This document shows, piece by piece, positions 28,056-38,038 of a DNA stretch of 64,000 nucleotides. The DNA is taken from the NCBI GenBank assembly GCA_958295825.1, contig OY282375.1:1225489-1289488 (forward strand), read 5' to 3'. Numbering within the stretch: position 1 is the first letter of the stretch; every line of letters starts with the position of its first letter. The notes beneath the pieces are model-generated. The model ran no database searches, was not told the origin of the DNA, and saw nothing but the letters and a program-made list of their open reading frames with translations. The position numbers were made by a program, and so were the translations under genes. This DNA is from an uncultured Candidatus Entotheonella sp. Its GTDB lineage: Bacteria; Tectomicrobia; Entotheonellia; Entotheonellales; Entotheonellaceae.

Positions 28056-28331
28056 GTGAAGAAATACACGGTGTTGACGCAAAACATGTTCCGCCATTTG
28101 GCCCGCGGCGAGGAGGTGCAGTACGGCACCTTTCAGATTCGGGTCGTGGAGGAAAAGATTGTCGTTCGCGGCTTAGGGAAGGATGGACGCCAATTGGAAT
28201 TGCACTATCGGCGGCGTCCTGGAAGCGAGGAGGGTTTCTCGAAGCAACAATTCAAAAACATTTTCGCGTCGCGTGAAAAACCCCTCTTCAGCGTTAGTAT
28301 CCGTTCACGAGGCGCTGGGCAGCGTTCGTGA
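28056..28331 (+). CDS. hypothetical small basic protein
   Basis: A 91-residue protein starting at GTG with a GAGGAG site about 8 nt upstream. It is rich in Lys/Arg and predicted to be mostly beta-stranded (VQYGTFQIRVVEEKIVVRGL). I do not recognise a family. It follows trkA after 77 nt and is convergent with the fmdB-like gene. Confidence 0.5.
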   Translation: MKKYTVLTQNMFRHLARGEEVQYGTFQIRVVEEKIVVRGLGKDGRQLELHYRRRPGSEEGFSKQQFKNIFASREKPLFSVSIRSRGAGQRS

Positions 28332-28357
28332 AAAGACAGGTTGGTTGCTGCGAAACG

Positions 28358-28705
28358 CTACGCCGCCGCCGTTGTTCCTGACGATTTTTTCTTGGCGGAT
28401 TCGCTGCTGCTCCCCGATGGTGCACTTGCTGTTGCGGTCTTGCCATCACTCTTTTCGGACGTGCTCTTCTCGCCTGTTGTGCTCTCCGTTGTGTTCTTTT
28501 CTGAAGATTCGCTTTTCTGACCCCCGTTACGCCCGTAGTCGGTCACGTACCAGCCGCTACCCTTGAGGTGGAACGCGGAGCGCGAAATTAATTTTTGCAC
28601 CGAGCCGTCGCAGGTTGGGCAGGCCGCCACCGGCGGGTCTGAGAACCTTTGCATTCGCTCAAATTCGTGGTTGCAGTCCTGGCAGCGATACTCGTAAATC
28701 GGCAT
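28358..28705 (-). CDS. FmdB-family zinc-ribbon protein
   Basis: The N-terminus MPIYEYRCQDCNHEFE...ACPTCDG is the FmdB/CxxC_CxxC_SSSS zinc ribbon, with the typical LISRSAFHLKGSGWYVTDY segment. A low-complexity Ser/Thr/Lys tail of about 50 residues follows. The function of the family is not settled; it was first proposed as a regulator. The ATG at 28705 has AGGGGGAC upstream. Confidence 0.85.
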   Translation of the reverse strand: MPIYEYRCQDCNHEFERMQRFSDPPVAACPTCDGSVQKLISRSAFHLKGSGWYVTDYGRNGGQKSESSEKNTTESTTGEKSTSEKSDGKTATASAPSGSSSESAKKKSSGTTAAA

Positions 28706-28874
28706 CGAAAGTCCCCCTTCCTCAGACTCCCTCACAAGACATGATGTGTTGCGTTGATTGAATTGAATTGTAAGGCATTAACCCTAACCGGGCGGAAATT
28801 TAGTCGGATACCCCCGGCTTGTCAAGGATGGCCGCAGGCCGACGGATTTCGGGCCGAGCCAACTCGCAGCAGCC

Positions 28875-29492
28875 TCATGCCATCGGCGAACAGGCCGCCG
28901 GCACGAGGATCTTGTTCTGCATATTGACCAGCCATTCGCGCGTCTGCGGCGGCCAATCCGGCAACGCCATCAAGGCCGCCTGGATGCGGTCTCGCTCGCC
29001 CAAGTCGGCATAAGGCCAGATGTGCATCCACAAATTGAGGCCACCGATGTCGGTGTACATGCAGCCGGCAATCGGCGACAACTCGAGCCGTTTTGGCAGC
29101 GATTTCTCCCACGCTGCCAGCACCTTGGGCATCGCCCCCGGCTGGAACTCGTAGATGCGCATCTCGTAGACATTGCCCATCTTCCGGTTGCCGCCAAGGG
29201 CCGGTGAAAAAGGCGCCGGCGTCCAAATCTGGGACTCCATCGACAAAAGCAGTTCTCCACCCTTGGGCGGCCAGCCCGGTTCTTGCGCAGCCTTGGCGCG
29301 GACCGTCATCCGGTGCTCAAGGTTGTCGTACGGCCACACGTGGATCACTTGATTCAGCGGACCGATCTCGGTGTGCCACAGCGCCGCCAGTTCCCCATAC
29401 TTCACGCGGTGGGGCAATGCCGCCTCGAAATGGCCTTCCCACTGGGCGACTGACCCCGGTTTCAGGCCGTAAGTACGAACTTCGTAAATCAC
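28875..29492 (-). CDS. tandem NIPSNAP-domain protein
   Basis: Two copies of the NIPSNAP dimeric alpha/beta-barrel domain lie in tandem: MIYEVRTYGLKPGSVAQWEG at residues 1-100 and VYEMRIYEFQPGAMPKVLAA at about 108-205. Both carry the HVWPYDNLEHR/HIWPYADLGER signature. The biochemical role is unknown. The GTG start at 29492 overlaps the methyltransferase stop by 4 nt (GTGA), so the two are translationally coupled. Confidence 0.82.
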   Translation of the reverse strand: MIYEVRTYGLKPGSVAQWEGHFEAALPHRVKYGELAALWHTEIGPLNQVIHVWPYDNLEHRMTVRAKAAQEPGWPPKGGELLLSMESQIWTPAPFSPALGGNRKMGNVYEMRIYEFQPGAMPKVLAAWEKSLPKRLELSPIAGCMYTDIGGLNLWMHIWPYADLGERDRIQAALMALPDWPPQTREWLVNMQNKILVPAACSPMA

Positions 29493-30172
29493 GATGGACT
29501 CCCTTTTTGGAGAGGTTCAGCACTCGGTAGGTCTTCACCGCTGCGTTTGGGATAAAGGTACAGGGTGAAATCGTTCGGCAAATACCCTTCCAACAGCCGT
29601 ACGTACGGGGTAAGGGTTTGACAGTAGATAAACAATGTTTCCGGATCGTAGTTGAACAGGATGGCATCGCGTTCGCGTGCCCGTGTGCTCAGGAAGTTAA
29701 TCGCCACTCCGCGGGTGCAGCCACGCAGCAACTCGTTGAGGACTTCTTGCACCGCTAACAGATTACGGCCGAAATTGACGTTAAACGCCCCGGAACACAG
29801 AACGTAATCGAACCGCTCAGGACCCAGCCCTTGCAGCACGTCCCGAACTTCAAACTGCGCCTCCGGGTAGCGCTTGCGGGCATGGGCGACCATCTCAGGC
29901 AAAATATCGAAGCCCGTGTAGCTCACCGGAATGCGTCGCCGCAATAGGTAGTTGTAGAGATCGCCGACGCCGCAGCCAATATCCAATACCCGGGCGTTGG
30001 CCAGCGGCCCTACCTCCGACAGGATCGCGAAGCGGCGCCGCTGACTGCGCTGGCTCTGCCAACCGAGACCCCGCCAATTCGGTCCATGGAGTTGCAGGTG
30101 AAGGCGGAAAAAACTGGCCACCTCTTCTTGTGAGCGCTCCGTGACAACTGGGGGCGAAGTTTTGCCGCTCAA
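29489..30172 (-). CDS. SAM-dependent methyltransferase
   Basis: Class I methyltransferase fold with motif I VLDIGCGVGDLYNYLL, an acidic post-I residue in YTGFDILPEMV, motif II FEVRDVLQGL and motif IV YVLCSGAFNVNFG. Length is 227 residues. The start is TTG at 30172 with GGAGAAAG upstream. The substrate is unknown. It is the first gene of a coupled pair with the NIPSNAP protein. Confidence 0.82.
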   Translation of the reverse strand: MSGKTSPPVVTERSQEEVASFFRLHLQLHGPNWRGLGWQSQRSQRRRFAILSEVGPLANARVLDIGCGVGDLYNYLLRRRIPVSYTGFDILPEMVAHARKRYPEAQFEVRDVLQGLGPERFDYVLCSGAFNVNFGRNLLAVQEVLNELLRGCTRGVAINFLSTRARERDAILFNYDPETLFIYCQTLTPYVRLLEGYLPNDFTLYLYPKRSGEDLPSAEPLQKGSPS

Positions 30173-30257
30173 ACTTTCTCCAAAGGCCGGACTGCCGGCG
30201 GGACGGCCTTCAGGAGCGAGGCACGCGACTCATCCCTGAAGGTTTGAAACACCGCTG

Positions 30258-31802
<1,545 letters not shown>

Positions 31803-32322
31803 CAGTGATGACCCCTCTAATTGCCTAATTGCCGCCATAACCGACGGCGTGGCCTGATGTTCCGGTTCCTCTCCGCCGTGCCCCATAGGCACCAGACGAC
31901 GGATGGCACAAGAACGAAGTGGAAGTACAAAACAAGAGAACAGGATCGCTGTTTTCGACGTTCAGTGAGCCGAAAAGCGGTTGTGATACTGAAAGGGAAG
32001 GGGGGTGAGAAGGGATATGGATGCCATGAGCTCCAGCGATACCTGGCACGTCTGCGCACCAGCGACACATGCTATCAAAGCATCGTGTCCTATTGTATCT
32101 CTGTTTACACTCATGGGATCCGTGGTACCTCACATCAACCTGATGCTGCTTTTGGTAGGCAGATTTTGCAAGATGAGAGCGAATGTACTACGTCGCCAAA
32201 AGGCATGTCAAGGCGCAATCTCAAGGGCCAAAACATTTTTTCGCAATGGTTGCTCGACCCCGGCCGACCCTGCTGCTGACATGTTACAATCTGCCGCTTT
32301 GTTTCCATACTGAGGGGCTACC
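31803..32322. other. 520-nt divergent intergenic region (leuA / CDF)
   Basis: No gene, leader peptide or attenuator is convincing. Toward the CDF gene there is an extended -10-like TGTTACAAT at 32282-32290 without a clear -35. Confidence 0.35.
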
Positions 32323-33327
32323 ATGCAAGACGCAAAGCAGCTACCAGAACCAATTCGAAGCCGAAACATCGCAGTGCTGGCCCTGTGTGTGGGTTGGGTC
32401 CTCATGGGGGTCAAGTTTGTGGCCTACTGGCTGACCGATTCCGCTGCTGTACTGTCCGATGCCCTGGAATCGATCGTGAACGTTTTTGCCAGCGGCTTCG
32501 CGTTATTCAGCATCATGCTCAGCGCCCGGCCCCCGGACTCGTCACACCCCTACGGGCATGGCCGGGTGGAATTCTTTTCGGCAGGTCTGGAAGGCATGCT
32601 CATTGTCGTCGCCGCGGTAGCCATCTTCTGGCACGCGGTACCGCGCCTGCTGGTGCCCCAGGCGCTCAACCAATTGTCGGAGGGCATCGCCTTGGTTGCG
32701 GCTGCCGGTGTGGTCAATGCTCTGACCGGCTGGTATCTGCAGCACGTTGGATGCCGCATCCAGTCCCTCGCCCTGATCGCCGACGGCAAGCACCTGCTGT
32801 CGGATTCGTACACCAGTGCCGGTATCCTCGTGGGCATGCTGCTGGTGTGGCTTACCGGCTGGTACATCCTGGATGCCGTTGTTGCCTTGGGCGTTGCGGT
32901 TTCCATCCTGATTATGGGAATCCGGCTTTTGCGCGAAGCCGTGGCCCGTTTGATGGATGAAGCTGACCCGTCGCTCCTTGAGCACATCGTTGAGACCCTG
33001 CAGACCCGCCGCCAGATCCCCTGGATCGACGTACACTGCCTGCGCGCTTGGCGTTCCGGCGCTCGCCTCCATGTCGATTTTCACCTGACCCTGCCGCGTT
33101 ACTGGAACCTGCAACACTGCCACGAGATTATCGAAGAGATCGAGCAGGTGGTACATGACTCACAACCCGAGCAAGGCGATGTCATCATCCATCTCGACCC
33201 GTGCCAGCCGAAGGACTGCCTGTCCTGCCAAATGGCGCCCTGCTCGTTACGAAGCACGGACTTCCAACAGACGCGCCCCTGGACCGTGGCATCGGCCGTC
33301 GAGGGGCCGGTGGAAGATGAAGCCTAA
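32323..33327 (+). CDS. cation diffusion facilitator family transporter
   Basis: An inner-membrane divalent cation/proton antiporter (334 residues). Six hydrophobic helices are visible. The metal site in helix 2 is SDALESIVN and that in helix 5 is DGKHLLSDSYTSAG. A cytoplasmic C-terminal domain has His and acidic residues (CHEIIEEIEQVVHDSQPEQGDVIIHLDPC) and a Cys-rich end (CQPKDCLSCQMAPCS) that may bind metal. It resembles FieF; the metal (Zn, Fe or Cd) is not determinable. Confidence 0.92.
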   Translation: MQDAKQLPEPIRSRNIAVLALCVGWVLMGVKFVAYWLTDSAAVLSDALESIVNVFASGFALFSIMLSARPPDSSHPYGHGRVEFFSAGLEGMLIVVAAVAIFWHAVPRLLVPQALNQLSEGIALVAAAGVVNALTGWYLQHVGCRIQSLALIADGKHLLSDSYTSAGILVGMLLVWLTGWYILDAVVALGVAVSILIMGIRLLREAVARLMDEADPSLLEHIVETLQTRRQIPWIDVHCLRAWRSGARLHVDFHLTLPRYWNLQHCHEIIEEIEQVVHDSQPEQGDVIIHLDPCQPKDCLSCQMAPCSLRSTDFQQTRPWTVASAVEGPVEDEA

Positions 33328-33334
33328 CGTGAAA

Positions 33335-33389
33335 AAAACAGTTTGCTTTGCACACGGCTCTCTGATATTAAGCCGTGGCTATCTGTTTT
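33335..33389 (+). terminator. nested inverted repeat, possible terminator
   Basis: An outer AAAACAG (33335-33341) pairs with CTGTTTT (33383-33389). An inner CACGGCT (33353-33359) pairs with AGCCGTG (33371-33377). It lies just after the CDF stop and ends in a short U run, so it may terminate that transcript. The large internal loops make it weak. Confidence 0.4.
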
Positions 33390-33467
33390 AGAACTCTATA
33401 AAGAGGACGGGATTAGGATACTTCCCGTCAAACGTCAAATGCTCAGACTGCCTAATGGGAGGTAGAT

Positions 33468-34535
33468 ATGGCGTACAGCGAGCGCTCTCAGGCCTATCGA
33501 GAGAAGTTGCAAAATGGCGAGTACGACCTGGGCTGGATGCAGGTCAACTCGGAATGGGGTGTCAGAGCGACACCCGGCAAGCGCGGGCTGACCCTTGACG
33601 ACATCAACGTCGGCTCATACGGCGTCATTCCCAAAGACACCAGCGACTCTCTCAGCTTCGCCCCTCGCGGCGCCGATTTCGATCCTGCGGAACTGCCGGA
33701 CATGGGCTATGAGCTCAACACCGACGCAGAAGCCTGGGCTCAGAACATGAGCGGCCTCTATGAGGAAGCAGTGGCGCGGCAGTGGAGTTCCACCCGTGAC
33801 GTCCCGTGGCACACCCTTGAACCGTTACCCAAGGACATGGAACACGCTATGTCACAGGTCTGCACCTTCCTCACCGAGGTGGAGTTCGTTGCCGGCGACG
33901 TACCCGGCTGGTGGCTGAACAAGGTCAACAACGCCTACCACGAAACCAAGCTGTTCATGGCCACCCAGATCATGGACGAGGCGCGCCATCTCGAGGTGTT
34001 CCGCAAACGCGCCCTGGCCAACGGCGGCGGCCTGGGCAAATGTCCGCCGGAAGTCGAAGAGGGCCTCAAGTACATCCATGACCTGCGTTCCTTCCCGCAG
34101 ATGCTGGCCCGCATGAATCTCTTCGGCGAGGGCCGCGTCCTCACCCTTTTCCGTCTTGGCGAACTCATCGCGCAAAACGAGGTCGAAAAGACGATCTTCC
34201 GCCTTTGTGCCCAGGACGAATCCCGCCACCTCGCCTTCGGCTGCCTGCAGTTGCGGTACCTCATCCAGGAAGACCCGGATCGCATTGAGGAAATCCAGGA
34301 GGCGCTGGACGTTGCCGAACAGCGGACCATGGAATTGGGCTCCACGCCCGAGCAGGTCGAGCCGTTCCTGATCCTCCTCGGTGGCGGTGTCGAGCACATG
34401 GACAAAGGCCAGGAGAAGTTCGCCTTCATCCGCAAGAAAATGGTCCAGGAGTACCTGCAGCGCTGCCATTCCATCGGCATCGATCGCCAGGACCGTTGTC
34501 TCCTCAAGGGGGCGCAGGACATCACGCTACTGTAG
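33468..34535 (+). CDS. ferritin-like diiron protein (R2/oxygenase-like)
   Basis: A 355-residue four-helix diiron candidate. The ligand set can be read as Glu137 or Glu139 (LTEVEF), Glu171/His174 (DEARH), Glu221 (GEGRV) and Glu251/His254 (DESRH), in the ExxH pattern of ribonucleotide-reductase-R2-like and diiron-oxygenase proteins. The substrate is unknown. GGGAGG lies upstream of the ATG. An SCP2-like gene follows after 58 nt, suggesting a lipid or hydrophobic substrate. Confidence 0.7.
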   Translation: MAYSERSQAYREKLQNGEYDLGWMQVNSEWGVRATPGKRGLTLDDINVGSYGVIPKDTSDSLSFAPRGADFDPAELPDMGYELNTDAEAWAQNMSGLYEEAVARQWSSTRDVPWHTLEPLPKDMEHAMSQVCTFLTEVEFVAGDVPGWWLNKVNNAYHETKLFMATQIMDEARHLEVFRKRALANGGGLGKCPPEVEEGLKYIHDLRSFPQMLARMNLFGEGRVLTLFRLGELIAQNEVEKTIFRLCAQDESRHLAFGCLQLRYLIQEDPDRIEEIQEALDVAEQRTMELGSTPEQVEPFLILLGGGVEHMDKGQEKFAFIRKKMVQEYLQRCHSIGIDRQDRCLLKGAQDITLL

Positions 34536-34593
34536 GCAGTACGTACAGAGGCAGGGATTCCCCACCCCCTGCCTCGCGTATTTGGAGGCAGGG

Positions 34594-35043
34594 ATGTTCA
34601 CGTTCCCGTCGCTCGAGTGGTTTCAGGAGTTGGCACGGTTGATGAACGAACATGACGTGCCATATAGACGCTTGGGATACGCGGACGTGCGCTGGGCCGT
34701 CGAAATCCAAGCCACCGAACCGGACCAGCTAACGCACTTGTTCGTTTTCGTGTTCGAGGAGTACGGCTGCAAGTCGGTGCAGGCGTGCGAGCCCGATACC
34801 CAGCCGGAGGTTGCCTTTACCATGCGGGCTACCCTCGGCACCTGGGAGGAAATGATCCGCAACATCCAGAAGAACAAGGGTCCGGATTTGCAGCACACCC
34901 TGAACTACCTCACCCTACCCGACGATCCCATCTACATCGATGCCCCCGACTTCCTCAGCCGTGACCTGTTTGCCCGCTACGGCCAGACCTTCCAGCTCTT
35001 CTTCAACGGTGCCATTCAGGTGCCGACCACCTTTACAAGTTAG
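34594..35043 (+). CDS. SCP2-like sterol/lipid-carrier domain protein
   Basis: A 149-residue protein whose pattern resembles a compact SCP2 fold that binds acyl or sterol ligands. The segments are WAVEIQATEPDQLTHLFVFVFEEYG, VAFTMRATLGTWEEMIRNIQ and LFARYGQTFQLFFNG. The ATG at 34594 follows GGAGG; the frame is open further upstream but only inside the diiron gene. Its position directly after the diiron gene suggests they work together. Confidence 0.55.
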   Translation: MFTFPSLEWFQELARLMNEHDVPYRRLGYADVRWAVEIQATEPDQLTHLFVFVFEEYGCKSVQACEPDTQPEVAFTMRATLGTWEEMIRNIQKNKGPDLQHTLNYLTLPDDPIYIDAPDFLSRDLFARYGQTFQLFFNGAIQVPTTFTS

Positions 35044-35049
35044 ACCCGC

Positions 35050-36183
35050 CTACAGCCGGTTCTCGTTCTGATCGAAGTAATAGGCGTGTTGAGGCGCGAA
35101 TTGCAGCTTCAGCGTCTCGCCCTTGCGCACCGGGATCTGCAAATCAGTCTTGGCGCAGAACGCGCGGTTGCCGTGCACCAGATGGAGAAGCTGGGTGGCG
35201 TCGGAGAGGGAAATGTCCACTCCGTCGACGGTGCAGGGCAGGGCAGGGGGTGAGTCGTTGGTACTGGGACGCAGGTGCTCGGGGCGCCAGCCGAGAAAGA
35301 CGCGGGCGCCGTCCGGCAGGCGGTTCGGGTAGCCGGCAGCGAGCGGCACGGAAAGAGAAGTGCCGCCAACGTCGCAGATCAAGCTCTCACCCCAGCGCTG
35401 GGCGGGAAAGAAGTTCATTGGCGGACTGCCCAGAAACCCGGCAACGAACATGTTTGCCGGTTCGTGATACAACTCGTGATAGGCGCCGACCTGTTCGATT
35501 CGTCCCTGTCGCATGACCGCCAGTCGGTGGCCCATGGACACGGCCTCACCCTGATCGTGGGTAACGAAAATGGTGGTCAGGCCGAATTGGTCGATCAGCT
35601 TCTTCACCTCGCCGCGGGTTTGCAGGCGTAAAGCCGCGTCCAGGTTGGAGAACGGTTCGTCCAGCAGCAGCACCCGGGGGCTGTGACTCAGGCAGCGCGC
35701 CAGCGCCACCCGCTGTTTCTCGCCGCCGGACAAACTGCGCGGCATGCGGCCCAGGAGCTTCTCAAAGCCGATTCCCATGATGCGTGATGTTTCCATCACC
35801 CTGGCGTCGATGGCATCTGGCTTCCAGCGACGCAGCCGGAAGTAGAAGGCGATGTTGCCGTGCACCTTGAAATGTGGGTAGAGGGCGTAGGTCTGAAACA
35901 CCAGGCCGATGGAGCGTTGGGCAGGCGAAAGCGCGCTAACGTCCTCGCCGTCGAAGGTCAACTCGCCGGTTTCCGGCCGTTCAAGTCCGGCGATCAAGCG
36001 CAGCAGCGAGGACTTGCCGCACCCCGTCGGACCCACCACGCTCATCGTTTCCCCGCGGCGAATCCACAGGCTGGCGTTGTCCAGGGCCGGGGCGCCGCGC
36101 TGCCGCCCGTTGCCGTAATACAGGGTCGCCCGCATCAGGTGGATTTCGCTGCTCTTGGACTGCTCGGAAACGCCCAGCACCAT
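35050..36183 (-). CDS. ABC transporter ATP-binding protein, sugar/glycerol-phosphate (MalK/UgpC) type
   Basis: A 377-residue ATPase with Walker A GPTGCGKSS, Q-loop VFQTYALYPHF, signature LSGGEKQRVALARCL, Walker B VLLLDEPFSNLD, H-loop FVTHDQGEAVSM and a C-terminal TOBE/MalK-like regulatory domain (GARVFLGWRPEHLRP). It is an orphan: no permease or binding protein is nearby. It is convergent with the SCP2-like gene, with 6 nt between the stops. Confidence 0.9.
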   Translation of the reverse strand: MVLGVSEQSKSSEIHLMRATLYYGNGRQRGAPALDNASLWIRRGETMSVVGPTGCGKSSLLRLIAGLERPETGELTFDGEDVSALSPAQRSIGLVFQTYALYPHFKVHGNIAFYFRLRRWKPDAIDARVMETSRIMGIGFEKLLGRMPRSLSGGEKQRVALARCLSHSPRVLLLDEPFSNLDAALRLQTRGEVKKLIDQFGLTTIFVTHDQGEAVSMGHRLAVMRQGRIEQVGAYHELYHEPANMFVAGFLGSPPMNFFPAQRWGESLICDVGGTSLSVPLAAGYPNRLPDGARVFLGWRPEHLRPSTNDSPPALPCTVDGVDISLSDATQLLHLVHGNRAFCAKTDLQIPVRKGETLKLQFAPQHAYYFDQNENRL

Positions 36184-36216
36184 ACGGTTCCCTCTGCGGC
36201 ATTATGGGCCTGAAGC

Positions 36217-36792
36217 TCAGTCGTTAAATGGCGGTGTCTGGCCGGCGGGCAAAGGCACGTCAAAGCCGTTCAGAAGCAGGGAGACGAGGCTGTAGTAGCC
36301 CACTAAGGCGATCAATTCGAACATCCCCGACTCGCCAAAGCGCTGCACGGCCTTGGCGTACGACGCATCGGTGAGGCGTTGGGTGCGGTACAGCTCACTG
36401 GCCACGTCATAGGCTCCGGCTTCGCCGTCGTCGCTGAAATCGGGGCGTTCGCCGCGCTTGATTGCCGAGATGACCACTTCCGACACGCCGGCCTGCTTGG
36501 CGAGACGCTCGTGCGCCCACCACTCGAATTGCGCTCGCCAGTGACTGCCGACCACCAACGTCGCTACCTCGATGACATTGCGTGGCAACGAAATGTCGAA
36601 TCGCAGCGCCTCGCCCAACCGCTGCACGCGGTCGCCGACGTGCGGGTTGAGCAGCATGGCGTTGAACGGACCCATCAGGGCGCCATCCTCGCCACGCATG
36701 CCGGGGCCGCGCTTGCCGCCCACAATCGCCTCATAAAGCGTCCGCTGTTCATCAGACATGGCCTCGAGCCGGACCGGGGTAAGACGGGGCAT
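36217..36792 (-). CDS. carboxymuconolactone decarboxylase family protein
   Basis: The AhpD/CMD-like helical fold is seen in FDISLPRNVIEVATLVVGSHWRAQFEWWAHERLAKQAGVSEVV. The family's redox CxxC is absent (WRAQFEW in its place), so this is the non-peroxidase, gamma-carboxymuconolactone decarboxylase-like type. The substrate is unknown. GGAG precedes the ATG. It lies upstream of the orphan ABC ATPase on the same strand. Confidence 0.82.
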   Translation of the reverse strand: MPRLTPVRLEAMSDEQRTLYEAIVGGKRGPGMRGEDGALMGPFNAMLLNPHVGDRVQRLGEALRFDISLPRNVIEVATLVVGSHWRAQFEWWAHERLAKQAGVSEVVISAIKRGERPDFSDDGEAGAYDVASELYRTQRLTDASYAKAVQRFGESGMFELIALVGYYSLVSLLLNGFDVPLPAGQTPPFND

Positions 36793-36900
36793 GGCATCTC
36801 CTAAATCGCATCAGGATTGGGATGGAAAACAACGCCAGAAACAACTTGCACGCTTCATAACATACAACCCCGCCCATTGTAAAACAGCCTGCGTTCCTGT

Positions 36901-36937
36901 CCCCTCCCCCTCCGCGGAGGCGGGTTAGGGAGAGGGG
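36901..36937. repeat. GC-rich intergenic palindrome (REP-like)
   Basis: The core CCTCCGCGGAGG (36909-36920) is a perfect palindrome, flanked by CCCCT and AGGGG. A related GGGAGAGGG-containing hairpin is at 52963-52986. It may be a dispersed REP-type element. Confidence 0.4.
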
Positions 36938-37074
36938 CAATATGAAGTGAGGCACTGCGTCGCTTGAGAGATAGACACGAACCCGGTCCACCATTAAACT
37001 GCGGGCCACACTACGAAATCGGTTCCCGCCAGGGGACTGGAGCCGCGACGACGATGGATACGAGGAGAACCGTG

Positions 37075-37950
37075 ATGGGGCAGCGTTTGGAGGTCGTTGA
37101 GTACACCGACGTGATGTGTTCGTGGGCATGGGGGTCGGAACCGAAGCTGCGGCTGCTGCGGTGGCGTTACGAGGACCGCTGCGACTGGCGGCTGGTAATG
37201 GGCGGCTTGGTAGGCGATTTGACCAAGAAGCCGAACTGGGATCCGGTCGGCCGCGCGCCTCGTTTGTCGGAATACTGGTCCGTGGTGGCTGGTCATACCG
37301 GCAGCCCATACCCGGTATCGCTCAACTGGACGCCTGCCGGCAGCGAGGCTGCCGGCATCGGATTTTGTGCGGCCCGCCTACAGGGAGAAGCCATCGCTCG
37401 TGACGCCCTGCGCCGCATGCGGGAAGCGGTGTTCGTCTTCGGCTGCCCGCCTGACACCCCAGAGCGCGTCATCGACGCCGTCCGCGACACCCCGGGGCTC
37501 GACCGTGAGCGTTTTGCCCGCGACCTCACTGCCCAAGAAGCCCGCGACGCTTACCGACAGGATTGGGACGAAACTCGTCGCCCCAACGATGACGTCCGGC
37601 ACCTTGAAGGCGACTGGCCCGGTATCGGCAACCTGAAGCAGACCGACGGTCTCGACCGTTATGCCTTCCCGACCCTGCTGTTTCGAGGTCCTGGCGGCGA
37701 GCACACAGTCCCCGGCTGGTGCGCTTTCGAGGACTACATCAAAGCCATGGAGCACGCGCTGCCCGGCTCTACCGCCACGCCGCGTTCCGACCCCACCCCG
37801 GCGGAGTTGTTCGACCGCTGGCCGCTGGTTACCGAGCGCGAACTCGAAACCATCTGCGGCCCCGGCAGCCAACCGCCCGCTGGTGTCAAGGCCTACGATT
37901 GGGGCAAGGGCGTCGTGTACCTTCGTACCAAGTTCTACCCGTCGATATGA
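37075..37950 (+). CDS. DsbA-like thioredoxin-fold protein (FrnE/HCCA-isomerase type)
   Basis: The N-terminus VVEYTDVMCSWAWGSEPKLRLL is the DsbA/2-hydroxychromene-2-carboxylate isomerase-type start with a C-S-W-A motif, so only one Cys. An inserted helical domain (RDALRRMREAVFVFG...DTPGLDRERFARDL) and the cis-Pro region YAFPTLLFRG follow. The single Cys argues against a dithiol oxidase. No signal peptide is seen. The ATG at 37075 follows GAGGAG. Length is 291 residues. Confidence 0.75.
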   Translation: MGQRLEVVEYTDVMCSWAWGSEPKLRLLRWRYEDRCDWRLVMGGLVGDLTKKPNWDPVGRAPRLSEYWSVVAGHTGSPYPVSLNWTPAGSEAAGIGFCAARLQGEAIARDALRRMREAVFVFGCPPDTPERVIDAVRDTPGLDRERFARDLTAQEARDAYRQDWDETRRPNDDVRHLEGDWPGIGNLKQTDGLDRYAFPTLLFRGPGGEHTVPGWCAFEDYIKAMEHALPGSTATPRSDPTPAELFDRWPLVTERELETICGPGSQPPAGVKAYDWGKGVVYLRTKFYPSI

Positions 37951-38038
37951 AGGAAGAGGGGAGGAGGATACGCTTGCCCGCCGCTGGGCGTGCCAAGTAG
38001 CGGGCAAGGCAGACTTGGCGGGTGTGCGCATTGTAACG

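Noticed and set aside
31817-32068. leader peptide or attenuator for leuA
   Set aside because: No run of Leu codons and no terminator/antiterminator pair is visible before the leuA start.
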